Assembly (NCBI RefSeq): GCF_036192275.1
Contig: NZ_CP108088.1
Span: forward strand, 8,542,001-8,606,000
Source: Streptomyces sp. NBC_00250
Lineage (GTDB): Bacteria > Actinomycetota > Actinomycetes > Streptomycetales > Streptomycetaceae
Reading direction: 5' to 3'
DNA: 64,000 nucleotides
Part shown: positions 32,752 through 41,254 of the stretch, one piece after another
How the letters are laid out: each line of letters starts with the position of its first letter
Position numbering within the stretch: the stretch's first letter is position 1
Notes under the pieces: generated by a model
Database searches by the model: none
Told to the model about the DNA's origin: nothing
The model's input: only the letters and a program-made list of their open reading frames with translations
Program-made: the position numbers and the translations under genes

Positions 32752-34557
32752 TCAATCGGCCGACCTGCTCCAGCCGTTCGCCTTGATCCGCGCCCCGTCC
32801 GCAGGCCGCGCCTCGTCGAACACCGGGCGCCCCGCTCCGTCGAGGAGCCGCAACCCGTCCACGTACACGCCCCGTCCCACGTACCGCTGGTCCGTGGTGT
32901 ACCGCCAGCGCAGGAGCGCGTTCGGCCCGGGCAGCGGCGCGGACACGGTGTGCCAGACGCGGCCGGACCAGCCGCCGACCGTGCCCGTCGGGTGCTCGGT
33001 GGTGCCGTCGGTGGCGCCGTCGGTGGCGAAGGGAACGGGTTGCCAGGTCGTGCCGCCGTCGGCGGAGGCCTCCAGGGCGACCCGGTCGGTGCCCGGCTCG
33101 GTGTCCCACCACAGAGCGCACTCCAGGTGTGCGGCGCCCGCCACATGGGGGAGCGTCAGGGTGGCCGTCGTGGCGCTCGCCATGCCGGAGAACCAAGCCG
33201 TACGGCCCCGGGCCGGTCGTACGGGCACTGCCCTGGCCAGCTCGTTCGCGGTGGCGACCCGGGGAGCCGACCCCGAGCGCCAGGTGCGCACCGGGTGCAC
33301 CGAGTTGCCGAGGACGATCAGGAACGCGTCGGTCGTCGGGTCGAGGACGAGACTGGTGCCGGTGAAGCCGGTGTGCCCGGCGGTCCGGGGCGTGGCCATC
33401 GCGCCCATGTACCAGTGCTGGTAGAGCTCGAAGCCGAGTCCGTGCTCGTCGCCGGGGAACGCGGTGTTGAAGTCGGTGAACATGAGCTCCACCGAGGCGG
33501 GGGAGAGGATGCGGGCCCGGCCGTACGCCCCGCCGTTGAGCAGGGTGCGGGCGAGGATCGCGAGGTCCCAGGCGCGCGAGAAGATCCCGGCGTGGCCCGC
33601 GACCCCGCCCAGGCCGTGGGCGTTCTCGTCGTGGACCTCGCCCCGGACCATGCCCCGGTCGAGGCCGGACCACGGCGGGCGGGCGTCCTCGGTGGCGGCG
33701 ATTCCCGGCCGCCAGGAGAGCGGTGGATTGAAACGAGTGCGGTGCATCCCGAGCGGAGCGGTGATCTCGTCGTGGAGCAGGACATCCAGACCGAGACCGG
33801 TGATCTCCTCCAGGATCAGCTGGAGCGCGATCAGATTCAGATCCGAGTAGAGGTACGTCGAGCCCGGCGGGTTCGCCGGCACCTCGTTCCAGATCAGCCG
33901 CAGCTTCCCCTCCCGCGTCGGCTCCTTGTACAGCGGGATCCAGGACCGGAACCCGGAGGTGTGGGTGAGCAGCTGACGGACCGTGACATCTTGCTTCCCG
34001 CCACCGCCGAACTCCGGCAGGTACGCGGTGACCTTCGCCTCCAGCTCCAGGGCCCCGCGCTCGATCTGCTGCACGGCGAGGATCGAGGTGAAGAGCTTGG
34101 AGACCGACGCCAGGTCGAAGACGGTGTCCTCGGTCATCGGGACCTGCTCGTGCGGTGGCAGCTCCACTCCGGTGTCGGTCTTCTCGTCGTACGCCGCGTA
34201 CCGCACCGCCATGCCGATCGGCCGGTGCAGAGCCACCGTCCCGCCCCGCCCGGCGAGCAGCACGGCCCCCGCGTACCAGGGGTGGGTGGGGGAGGGCGCG
34301 AGGAAGGCCTCGGCCTCCGTGACGAGCCGGTCCAGGTGCCCGGAGAGCAGCCCCGCCCGCTCGGCCGAGCCGTGTCGCAGCGTGGTCCGCCGCGCGCCCC
34401 CGCCCCCGTTCCCGCCGCCGCTCCCGGACCCGGGATCCGGGGCTGCCGCAGCCCCCGGCACCGCACCGATCATCAGCGCACCTCCCAGGGCGAGCACCCC
34501 GCCGCCGAAAGCGCGGCGGCTCGGTCCACCCTGACCTCTCGTCATGTCCACCGTCAT
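32752..34557 (-). CDS. Tat-exported serine hydrolase, beta-lactamase/esterase family
   Basis: 601 aa from ATG 34557, preceded by GGGAGAGGG. Twin-arginine signal SRRAFGGGVLALGGALM (13-29) predicts folded export. The catalytic domain is beta-lactamase family (PF00144, class C/EstB-like): S151-x-x-K154 in LASVSKLF, the Tyr motif Y237-S-D in STYLYSDLN, and late AGHTGFTGTS. The last about 150 residues form a separate beta-sandwich (AHLECALWWDTEPGTDRVAL, then GRGVYVDGLRLLDG) resembling MAM or carbohydrate-binding modules. The substrate could be an ester, a peptide or a cell-wall fragment. Same strand as, and 250 bases upstream of, the sialidase gene. Confidence 0.88.
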   Translation of the reverse strand: MTVDMTRGQGGPSRRAFGGGVLALGGALMIGAVPGAAAAPDPGSGSGGGNGGGGARRTTLRHGSAERAGLLSGHLDRLVTEAEAFLAPSPTHPWYAGAVLLAGRGGTVALHRPIGMAVRYAAYDEKTDTGVELPPHEQVPMTEDTVFDLASVSKLFTSILAVQQIERGALELEAKVTAYLPEFGGGGKQDVTVRQLLTHTSGFRSWIPLYKEPTREGKLRLIWNEVPANPPGSTYLYSDLNLIALQLILEEITGLGLDVLLHDEITAPLGMHRTRFNPPLSWRPGIAATEDARPPWSGLDRGMVRGEVHDENAHGLGGVAGHAGIFSRAWDLAILARTLLNGGAYGRARILSPASVELMFTDFNTAFPGDEHGLGFELYQHWYMGAMATPRTAGHTGFTGTSLVLDPTTDAFLIVLGNSVHPVRTWRSGSAPRVATANELARAVPVRPARGRTAWFSGMASATTATLTLPHVAGAAHLECALWWDTEPGTDRVALEASADGGTTWQPVPFATDGATDGTTEHPTGTVGGWSGRVWHTVSAPLPGPNALLRWRYTTDQRYVGRGVYVDGLRLLDGAGRPVFDEARPADGARIKANGWSRSAD

Positions 34558-34643
34558 GCCCACCCTCTCCCACGGTCGACGCGAACGAAACGTCGACAGG
34601 CGGTGAGGGTGCCTCCCGGTGCCCTCCCCGTGCCCTTCGGGCA

Positions 34644-34669
34644 AAGAATCTGACGATGCATCAGAAAAC
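34644..34669. promoter_or_regulatory. 26-bp dyad element A1 (shared with 57523-57548)
   Basis: AAGAATCTGAC, six bases (GATGCA), then TCAGAAAAC. It holds an inverted repeat TCTGA-N7-TCAGA. The same 11 and 9 flanking bases with a different centre occur at 57523-57548. It lies 40 bases before the flavin oxidoreductase start and 87 bases before the divergent serine hydrolase start. Likely a repressor operator; the regulator is unknown. Confidence 0.65.
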
Positions 34670-34708
34670 CTCTTCCCTCCGGCGCGCCGCTGCGGCATCC
34701 TGCCGCCC

Positions 34709-35818
34709 ATGAAGACGGAGCTGAGTCGCACACTGGGGATCGAGCACGCCATCTTCGGCTTCACGCCCTTCCCCGCGGTGGCCGCCGCACTCACCAGAGC
34801 CGGCGGATTCGGAGTCCTCGGCGCGGTCCGCTACACCGACCCCGACGAACTCGCCCGCGACCTCGACTGGATGCAGGAGCACACCGACGGCCTGCCCTAC
34901 GGCCTCGACGTCGTGATGCCCGCGAAGAAGGTCGAGGGGGTGACCGAGGCCGAGGTCGAGGCGATGATTCCGGAGGAGCACCGGGCGTTCGTCCGGGCCA
35001 CCCTCGCCAAGCACGGCGTGCCCGAACTCGCCGAGGGCGAGGCCTCCGGCTGGCGCATCACCGGCTGGATGGAGCAGGTCGCCCGCAACCAGCTCGACGT
35101 GGCCTTCGACTACCCGATCAAACTCCTGGCCAACGCCCTCGGCTCACCGCCCCCGGACGTCGTCGCCCGTGCCCACGACCACGGCGTCCTCGTCGCCGCC
35201 CTCGCCGGCAGCGCCAGGCACGCCCGCCACCACGCCGACGCCGGGATCGACATCGTCGTCGCCCAGGGATACGAGGCCGGCGGCCACACCGGCGAGATCG
35301 CCTCCATGGTCCTCACTCCCGAGGTCGTGGACGCCGTGTCCCCGCTGCCCGTGCTCGCCGCGGGCGGCATCGGCAGCGGGGAGCAGATCGCCGCCGGGCT
35401 CGCCCTCGGCGCCCAGGGCGTCTGGCTCGGCTCGATCTGGCTCACCACCACCGAGGCCGAACTGCACTCCCGCGCCCTCACCGCCAAGCTGCTCGCCGCC
35501 GGTTCCGGTGACACCGTCCGCTCCCGTGCCCTGACCGGCAAGCCCGCCCGGCAGCTCCGCACCGAGTGGACGGACGCCTGGGACGACCCGGCGGGACCGG
35601 GCCCGCTCCCCATGCCGCTCCAGGGACTTCTGGTCGCCGAGGCCGTCTCCCGCATCCAGCGGCACGAGGTCGAACCGCTTCTCGGCACCCCCGTGGGGCA
35701 GATCGTCGGCCGGATGAACTCCGAGCGCAGCGTCCGACAGGTCGTGGACGAGCTCACCCGCGGCTTCGAGAAGGCCGTCGACCGCATCAACCGCATCGCC
35801 GGACGGAGCGAGGCATGA
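34709..35818 (+). CDS. Nitronate monooxygenase-type NAD(P)H-dependent flavin oxidoreductase
   Basis: 369 aa from ATG 34709. A TIM barrel of the 2-nitropropane dioxygenase family: GIEHAIFGFTPFPAVAAALT, GGFGVLGAVRYTDPDELA, AQGYEAGGHTGEIASMVLTP and AAGGIGSGEQIAAGLALGA with the FMN-phosphate loop. The extended C-terminus (RSVRQVVDELTRGFEKAVDR) resembles the larger lipid-catabolic members such as M. tuberculosis Rv3553 (IpdC), involved in steroid-ring breakdown. That is inference. Translationally coupled (ATGA) to an acyl-CoA synthetase, and preceded by the dyad element also found at the steroid-type cluster. Confidence 0.85.
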   Translation: MKTELSRTLGIEHAIFGFTPFPAVAAALTRAGGFGVLGAVRYTDPDELARDLDWMQEHTDGLPYGLDVVMPAKKVEGVTEAEVEAMIPEEHRAFVRATLAKHGVPELAEGEASGWRITGWMEQVARNQLDVAFDYPIKLLANALGSPPPDVVARAHDHGVLVAALAGSARHARHHADAGIDIVVAQGYEAGGHTGEIASMVLTPEVVDAVSPLPVLAAGGIGSGEQIAAGLALGAQGVWLGSIWLTTTEAELHSRALTAKLLAAGSGDTVRSRALTGKPARQLRTEWTDAWDDPAGPGPLPMPLQGLLVAEAVSRIQRHEVEPLLGTPVGQIVGRMNSERSVRQVVDELTRGFEKAVDRINRIAGRSEA

Positions 35819-37371
35819 GCCAGTCAGCCACAGCCGCAGGATTCTGGTCCCAGGCCGCCGCCGACCCCGGTCGTACGGTCCTGGTCGCACCCGACGGCGA
35901 GGAGTGGACCGCCGGCCGGCTGCACACCGAGGCCAACCGGCTCGTCCACGGGTTGCGCGCAGCCGGTCTCGAACGCGGCGACGCCTTCGCCGTCGTCCTC
36001 CCCAACGGCCCCGAGTTCTTCACCGCCCATCTGGCCGCCACCCAGGCCGGGTTCTATCTCGTCCCCGTCAACCACCACTTCGTCGGACCCGAGATCGCCT
36101 GGATCGTCGCCGACTCCGGCGCCAAGGTCCTCATCGCCCACGAACGCTTCGCCGAAGCGGTGACGCTCGCCGCCGACGAGGCCGGGCTCGCGGCCACCCA
36201 CCGGTACGCCGTCGGTACGATCCCCGGCTTCCGCCCGTACGCCGAGCTGCTCGAAGACCAGGACGGGTCCGCGCCCGCCGAGCGGACCCTCGGCTGGGTC
36301 ATGAACTACACCTCCGGCACCACCGGACGCCCCCGCGGCATCCGCCGCCCGCTCCCCGGAAAGCTCCCCGAGGAGACCCATCTCGGCGGCTTCCTCGGCA
36401 TCTTCGGCATCCGGCCCGCCGACGGAAACGTCCACCTCGTCTGCTCGCCGCTCTACCACACGGCCGTGCTCCAGTTCGCCGCCGCCGCCCTGCACCTCGG
36501 GCACCCGCTGGTCCTGATGGACCGATGGGCGCCGGAGGAGATGCTCCGCCTGATCGACCGGTACGACTGCACCCACACCCACATGGTCCCCACCCAGTTC
36601 CACCGGCTGCTCTCGCTGCCCCAGGAGGTACGGGACCGGTACGACGTCTCCTCCATGCGCCACGCGATCCACGGCGCCGCACCCTGCCCCGAGCACGTCA
36701 AGCGGGCGATGATCGACTGGTGGGGGCGGTGCGTCGAGGAGTACTACGCGGCCAGCGAGGGCGGCGGCGCCTTCGCGACCGCCGAGGAGTGGCTGAAGAA
36801 GCCCGGAACGGTCGGCAGGGCCTGGCCCATCAGCGAACTCGCCGTCTTCGACGACGACGGGGTACGGCTGCCGCCCGGTGAACTCGGCACCGTCTACCTG
36901 AAGATGAACACCGGCGGCTTCCAGTACCACAAGGACGAGGCGAAGACCGCGAAGAACCGCATCGGCGACTTCTTCACCGTCGGGGACCTCGGGGTCCTCG
37001 ACGAGGACGGCTATCTCTTCCTCCGCGACCGCAAGATCGACATGATCATCTCCGGCGGGGTCAACATCTACCCGGCCGAGATAGAGGCCGCCCTCCTCGC
37101 CCACCCCGCCGTCGCCGACGCAGCCGCCTTCGGCATCCCGCACGCCGACTGGGGCGAGGAGGTCAAGGCGGTCGTCGAGGCGGCCGAGGGCCACACACCG
37201 GGCGCCGCGCTCGCCGACGAGATCCTGACGCACTGCGCCGACCGCCTCGCGGGCTTCAAACGACCGAAGTCGGTCGACTTCGTCGAGACCATGCCCCGCG
37301 ACCCCAACGGCAAGCTGTACAAGCGACGTCTCCGCGACCCGTACTGGGAGGGCCACGAGCGCCCGCTCTAG
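35815..37371 (+). CDS. Acyl-CoA synthetase (FadD-like, AMP-forming)
   Basis: 518 aa; the ATG overlaps the stop of the flavin oxidoreductase gene (ATGA). ANL superfamily: P-loop NYTSGTTGRPRG near 162-173, the A5-type segment YYAASEGGG, A8 DRKIDMIISGGVNIYPAEIE, and the C-terminal Lys in DPNGKLYKRRLRDPYWEG. It activates a carboxylic acid to its CoA thioester. Coupling with a nitronate-monooxygenase-like enzyme suggests a shared fatty or steroid-derived substrate, not identifiable from sequence alone. Confidence 0.9.
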   Translation: MSQSATAAGFWSQAAADPGRTVLVAPDGEEWTAGRLHTEANRLVHGLRAAGLERGDAFAVVLPNGPEFFTAHLAATQAGFYLVPVNHHFVGPEIAWIVADSGAKVLIAHERFAEAVTLAADEAGLAATHRYAVGTIPGFRPYAELLEDQDGSAPAERTLGWVMNYTSGTTGRPRGIRRPLPGKLPEETHLGGFLGIFGIRPADGNVHLVCSPLYHTAVLQFAAAALHLGHPLVLMDRWAPEEMLRLIDRYDCTHTHMVPTQFHRLLSLPQEVRDRYDVSSMRHAIHGAAPCPEHVKRAMIDWWGRCVEEYYAASEGGGAFATAEEWLKKPGTVGRAWPISELAVFDDDGVRLPPGELGTVYLKMNTGGFQYHKDEAKTAKNRIGDFFTVGDLGVLDEDGYLFLRDRKIDMIISGGVNIYPAEIEAALLAHPAVADAAAFGIPHADWGEEVKAVVEAAEGHTPGAALADEILTHCADRLAGFKRPKSVDFVETMPRDPNGKLYKRRLRDPYWEGHERPL

Positions 37372-37522
37372 AGCTGTCCGGGCGCACCCGACCGCCGGTT
37401 CCGGCGCGGCCGCCTGCGGTCGAGCCGACCCGGACCCGCGGGTCGGCGTCCCCTCGGGGCCCGTCCATCGGACCAGGTCGGACAGGCCCTAGACTTCGTG
37501 CGCGAGGAGGTGGGACGACACC

Positions 37523-38227
37523 ATGGCGGGCCGCGATCCCTTCGTACTGGACGACCCGGTGGGTGAGTCCCTCCGGGGCCGTCACGCGCACCTCGCCCGC
37601 CGCGTCGGCCTGGCCGCCACCTACCTCCCGGACGTCTCGACCTTCGCCGCCGTGTCCACCGACCCGGATCCGGCGAGGTGGGCCGACCTCACCGAACTCC
37701 TCGGCCGGGGCGAGTTCGCCGACATGTTCAGTTGCCCGGTGCTCCCGCCGTCGGACTGGGAGCCCGTCTTCGTCCTGGAAGGCCGCCAGATGATCCGGCC
37801 GGGCGACGGCACGTCCGACCCTCAGGGAGACGAGACGGACGACGGCGTGGTCGAACTGGGCGCGGACAGCGTGCCCGAGATGCTCGACCTCGTCGAACGC
37901 ACCCGGCCCGGACCCTTCTGGGCCCGTACCCCCGAACTCGGCACCTACCTCGGCATCCGCGAGAAGGGCGCGCTGGTGGCCATGGCCGGCGAGCGCCTCC
38001 GGCCCCCGGGCTGGACCGAGATCAGCGCGGTCTGCACCGCGCCCGAGGCCCGCGGGCGGGGCCACGCCGCCCGCCTCGTCGGCGCGCTCGCCGCGCGCAT
38101 CGAGGCGCGGGGCGAAGCGCCCTTCCTCCACGTCGCCGAGGCGAACGCCGGCGCGATCGCCCTCTACGAGAAGCTCGGCTTCGTGACCCGCAAGCACGTC
38201 ACCTTCCGCGGCTTCCGCACGCCGTAG
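37523..38227 (+). CDS. GNAT-family N-acetyltransferase
   Basis: 234 aa; the ATG follows GAGGAGGTGGG. The C-terminal half is an FR47-like GNAT domain: EISAVCTAPEARGRGHAARL (acetyl-CoA-binding R-x-x-G-x-G/A loop), HVAEANAGAIALYEKLGF. The N-terminal half (1-115) is a degenerate GNAT-like lobe. Acceptor unknown. Unusually it stops only 16 bases from the leftward TetR gene. Confidence 0.88.
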   Translation: MAGRDPFVLDDPVGESLRGRHAHLARRVGLAATYLPDVSTFAAVSTDPDPARWADLTELLGRGEFADMFSCPVLPPSDWEPVFVLEGRQMIRPGDGTSDPQGDETDDGVVELGADSVPEMLDLVERTRPGPFWARTPELGTYLGIREKGALVAMAGERLRPPGWTEISAVCTAPEARGRGHAARLVGALAARIEARGEAPFLHVAEANAGAIALYEKLGFVTRKHVTFRGFRTP

Positions 38228-38242
38228 GATCCGCGTCCCGCC

Positions 38243-38899
38243 TCAGGGCAGGGGTGCCAGCAGCTCGTCCAGTTCGGCCGTGAAGAGCAGGGCCGGGTCG
38301 AGGTCCATGCCGGTGAAGTGGCCCGCGAGTTCCAGCGACAGGACGCCGTGCATGCGGGTCCAGAAGGTCAGGAACCGGTGGAGCGCCCCCGGCGGGGCGG
38401 GGTGGCCGGCGGCCCAGTTCCGATGGTCCTCCAGGTAGCTGCCGAAGGCGGTCGTGGCGCTCGCCCCGGGGAGTGACGCGACCGCGTCGAGCAGCGTCGT
38501 CATGATCGCGGAGGAGAGCGCGGTGGTGTCCGCCGGCGCGTGGTAGCCGGGTATGGGCGTGCCGTAGACGAGGAAGTACCGCTGAGGGTCCGTCAGGGCC
38601 CAGTCGCGCAGGGCATGTGCGAGTCCGGAGAGGTCGGCACCGGCGGCCGAGGCCGTGCGGAGCGTGTCGGCGAGGCTTTGGTAGGCCTCCCGGACGAGTT
38701 CGGTGATCAGGTCGTCGCGGCTGGCGAAGTAGCGGTAGAGCGCGGGTCCGCTCATGCCCATCTGCTTGGCGATCGCGTTGAGGGAGAGAGCGGAGGCTCC
38801 CGCCGTGGCGATCTGCTCCCAGGCGCGTTTCGTGATCTCCGCCCGCACCTGGGCCCGATAGCGCTCCCGTGGGGTGTTCGTGCCCGTCGCCGCGGCCAT
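38243..38899 (-). CDS. TetR-family transcriptional regulator
   Basis: 218 aa. N-terminal HTH (ITKRAWEQIATAGASALS, AIAKQMGMSGPALYRYFASR, DDLITELV), then a ligand domain of the TetR/WHG type with DWALTDPQRYFLVYGTPIPG and HRFLTFWTRMHGVLSLELAG. Divergent from the secreted SRPBCC gene across an AT-richer 168-base gap with inverted repeats, so it probably represses itself and that gene. Confidence 0.9.
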   Translation of the reverse strand: MAAATGTNTPRERYRAQVRAEITKRAWEQIATAGASALSLNAIAKQMGMSGPALYRYFASRDDLITELVREAYQSLADTLRTASAAGADLSGLAHALRDWALTDPQRYFLVYGTPIPGYHAPADTTALSSAIMTTLLDAVASLPGASATTAFGSYLEDHRNWAAGHPAPPGALHRFLTFWTRMHGVLSLELAGHFTGMDLDPALLFTAELDELLAPLP

Positions 38900-38944
38900 G
38901 GTCTGCCACCGTCCTCGTTCATTCGGCTACAACCTCAAGGGTTG

Positions 38945-39003
38945 GTGAGAAGTTATCACGGACCCGTTGACCCTTCACTGGATGGTGAGTTACAACTTCT
39001 AAC
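38945..39003 (+). promoter_or_regulatory. Promoter and possible TetR operator for the SRPBCC gene
   Basis: TTGACC (38967-38972), 17 bases, then TTACAA (38990-38995) make a good vegetative-type promoter toward the gene at 39068. It is flanked by AGAAGTT (38948-38954) and AACTTCT (38994-39000) in inverted orientation, and by two GGTGAG copies. These repeats are candidate operator arms for the divergent TetR. Confidence 0.5.
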
Positions 39004-39067
39004 GAAAGCGTGAGCCTCTATCAAAGAGTGGACGGTGCTCACGCCCCGACCGACAGAGGAGAACTCC

Positions 39068-39727
39068 ATGTCCGGCACCCGCAGCACCGGCATCCGCGCC
39101 GCTCTTGTCACCGTCCCGGTCGTCCTCGGCCTCCTCGGCACCGCCGCCGCGCCCGCCGGGGCTGCCGCGTCCGTCGGCTCCCGCGCCGTGGGGCCCCACC
39201 CCGCGGCTTCCCTTACCTGCCGAGGTGAGGGCGTCGTCCCCGACGCCCTCGTCCGCCACCGGACCGAGATCGTGATCAACGCCCCGCTGCGCACCATCTG
39301 GAAGCTGCAGACCGACGTGGAGCGCTGGCCGTCCTGGCAGGCCCCCGTCGAGTCCGTGGAGCGTCTCGGTCACGGCCCTCTCCGCAGGGGTTCGGCTTTC
39401 CGGTGGACGATGCCGATCCCGCCCATCCCCTCGATTCCAGCCACCAGCCTGGAGATCACCTCGACCGTCCGGCAGATCGAGCACCATGCGTGCATCCGCT
39501 GGACCGGCCCCGCGGTCGGCGAAGGGCTGCGCATCGACGGCGTCCACGTCTGGAACTTCACCGAGGTCGGGGGAGGTGTACGGGTCAGCACCGAGGAGAC
39601 CCACACCGGCCCCCAGGTCGAGGCGGACGTTCCCACCGCGAACGGGCTTCTCCGCGAGGGCCTCGAAGCGTGGCTGCGGGACCTGAAGGCCGCCGCCGAA
39701 GCCCCTGCCCGCGGCCTGCCGCGCTGA
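39068..39727 (+). CDS. Secreted SRPBCC (START-like) protein
   Basis: 219 aa; the ATG follows AGAGGAGA. A Sec signal peptide ends about AGAAA (near 35). The mature part is an SRPBCC fold: INAPLRTIWKLQTDVERWPSW, then FRWTMPIPPIPSIPATSLE, IEHHACIRWTGPA, VHVWNFTEVGGGVRVSTEET and a long final helix. The fold binds hydrophobic ligands (polyketide cyclase/dehydrase family); an exported member is less usual. Likely controlled by the divergent TetR. Confidence 0.85.
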   Translation: MSGTRSTGIRAALVTVPVVLGLLGTAAAPAGAAASVGSRAVGPHPAASLTCRGEGVVPDALVRHRTEIVINAPLRTIWKLQTDVERWPSWQAPVESVERLGHGPLRRGSAFRWTMPIPPIPSIPATSLEITSTVRQIEHHACIRWTGPAVGEGLRIDGVHVWNFTEVGGGVRVSTEETHTGPQVEADVPTANGLLREGLEAWLRDLKAAAEAPARGLPR

Positions 39728-39741
39728 CCCGTGGCCGGGGC

Positions 39742-39768
39742 GCACCCTGCCCCCGGGGCAGGCGGTGC
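39742..39768. terminator. Hairpin between convergent genes
   Basis: CCTGCCCC and GGGGCAGG arms with a single-base centre (39746-39762), extended by GCAC and GTGC outside. It lies between the stops of the SRPBCC gene and the Ddn-hemerythrin gene and touches the latter's stop. Confidence 0.6.
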
Positions 39769-40655
39769 TACGTGCCCGGCACGACGCGGGTGCGAGTGAG
39801 TGCCGGGAGCAACTGCGCCTCCTCGTATGTGAAGTGTTCCTCCAGGCGGGTCGCCAGTCGGTCCACCTCCGCGCGGAGGGTCGCCGGTGAGGCCCCCGAG
39901 GTGAGCAGTGCCTCCAGTTCCTCCACCGTGCGGGCGACCGCCTTGTGCTCCTCGCGCATCCGGGCCAGGGAGTCGGACAGTTCGGGGAACTGTCGCTCCA
40001 GGAGGTCGAAGACGCTGTCCTCGTTGTGGTGGTGGGCGTGCAGCGCGCCGCAGAACGTCAGGCAGTGGCGGGCGAGCTGCCGCCCGAGCTCGGGGGCGTC
40101 CGCCGCCGCTCCCACCGCCTCGTCCGGTGTCGTGGAGTCGAGGCCCTCGCGTAACGCGGCGAGCTCGGCGCGGAGTTCGGCGTGGACCTTCACCAGGTGG
40201 TCGGCGATCGCGTGGTGTCGCGCCGGGTCCGTGAGGTCCACGCGGTGCAGGGCGACGACGGGGATGGTCCTGTCCGTGCCCGCCTGGTAGGCGGCGAACC
40301 CCGGATCGCGGGTGGCCTGTTCTGCGTACAGCCGGTCCCGTTCCTCGCCCTCCGTCACCACCGCCGTCGCCGCGAAGCGTTCGACCGTGCCCTCCGGGGT
40401 GCCGAGCTCGACGGTCACGTGCGGGTCGGCGCGGAGGTTGTGGAACCAGGCGGGGTGCTTCGGTCCGCCGGCGTTCGACGCGTAGACGAGCAGCCGGGCC
40501 CCGTCGCGTACGAACACGGCGGGGTTGGTGTGCGGGCGGCCGCTGCGGGCGCCCGTCGTGGTGAGGAGGAGCAGGGCCGCCCCCTCGAACATCCCGCCCA
40601 CGCGACCGCCGTTGGCGCGGAACTCCTCGATGACCTGTCGGTTGAAATCGGACAT
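39768..40655 (-). CDS. Ddn-type deazaflavin-dependent nitroreductase fused to a hemerythrin (HHE) domain
   Basis: 295 aa; ATG 40655 has a GGAAGG site, and ATGs further upstream are possible. Residues 1-130 are the F420-dependent nitroreductase Ddn family: FNRQVIEEFRANGGRVGGMF, LLLTTTGARSGRPHTNP and PAWFHNLRADPHVTVELG. Residues about 150-290 are an HHE cation-binding domain with metal-ligand histidines in ADHLVKVHAEL, HCLTFCGALHAHHHNEDSVF, MREEHKAVA and HFTYEEAQLLPAL. A di-iron oxygen- or nitrosative-stress sensing role joined to an F420 reductase is plausible but inferred. Divergent from a MarR gene with a perfect palindrome between. Confidence 0.9.
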   Translation of the reverse strand: MSDFNRQVIEEFRANGGRVGGMFEGAALLLLTTTGARSGRPHTNPAVFVRDGARLLVYASNAGGPKHPAWFHNLRADPHVTVELGTPEGTVERFAATAVVTEGEERDRLYAEQATRDPGFAAYQAGTDRTIPVVALHRVDLTDPARHHAIADHLVKVHAELRAELAALREGLDSTTPDEAVGAAADAPELGRQLARHCLTFCGALHAHHHNEDSVFDLLERQFPELSDSLARMREEHKAVARTVEELEALLTSGASPATLRAEVDRLATRLEEHFTYEEAQLLPALTRTRVVPGT

Positions 40656-40693
40656 GGGGGTGCCTTCCGGTAGCATCGATCCCGACGGATCTA

Positions 40694-40710
40694 TTTGCTT
40701 TGAAAGCAAA
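40694..40710. promoter_or_regulatory. 17-bp perfect palindrome, probable MarR operator
   Basis: TTTGCTTT-G-AAAGCAAA lies between the divergent MarR (start 40731) and Ddn-hemerythrin (start 40655) genes. Dyad, AT-richness in very GC-rich DNA and position all fit a MarR-family site controlling both genes. It also closely resembles the TTTGCTTTGAAAGCAAA-like sites of HxlR/MarR regulators. Confidence 0.75.
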
Positions 40711-40730
40711 GCTAAAAGGGAGGGTGCAGG

Positions 40731-41213
40731 GTGTCAACCGCACACGAGGGGGACGAGACCGCCGACGGGCCGGAACTGGACGAGGCCGTGCGGACGTTGT
40801 TGCTGCTCATGCCCCGGATGGTCTCGCGGGCGAAGCGCATCAGGATTCCCGACGAACTGCAGTCGTTCACGCTCGCGCCCCGCCATCTCTCCCTGCTCGC
40901 CTACCTCCTGTTCGACGGGTCGCTGAGCGTCAACGAGCTCGCCACCCGGCTGGAGGTCGCCCCCACGACCGTGAGCCTGATGGTGGGGGACCTGGCGAAG
41001 AAGGGCGTACTGGAACGGGTGGAGGACCCCGCCGACCGCAGGCGCAAGATCGTGTCCATCGCGCCCGCGCACAGCGCCGCCATCGACGGCTGGCTCGGCC
41101 GCAGCGCCGACGCCTGGCGCACGGCCCTCGCCCCGCTCGACGCGGCGCAGCGGCGGATGTTCCTGGAGACCCTCACCGCGTACGAGCGCGGCCTCAGCGA
41201 CCCCCTGGATTGA
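40731..41213 (+). CDS. MarR-family transcriptional regulator
   Basis: 160 aa from GTG 40731 with an AGGGAGGG site. Winged helix: LAPRHLSLLAYLLFDGSLSV, NELATRLEVAPTTVSLMVGD, LAKKGVLERVEDPADRRRKI. Dimerisation helices at both ends. The adjacent perfect palindrome suggests autoregulation and control of the Ddn-hemerythrin gene. Confidence 0.92.
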   Translation: MSTAHEGDETADGPELDEAVRTLLLLMPRMVSRAKRIRIPDELQSFTLAPRHLSLLAYLLFDGSLSVNELATRLEVAPTTVSLMVGDLAKKGVLERVEDPADRRRKIVSIAPAHSAAIDGWLGRSADAWRTALAPLDAAQRRMFLETLTAYERGLSDPLD

Positions 41214-41254
41214 CCGAACCGGGCGAAAGCCCCCTTTGTGGCAGGATGCGGATC

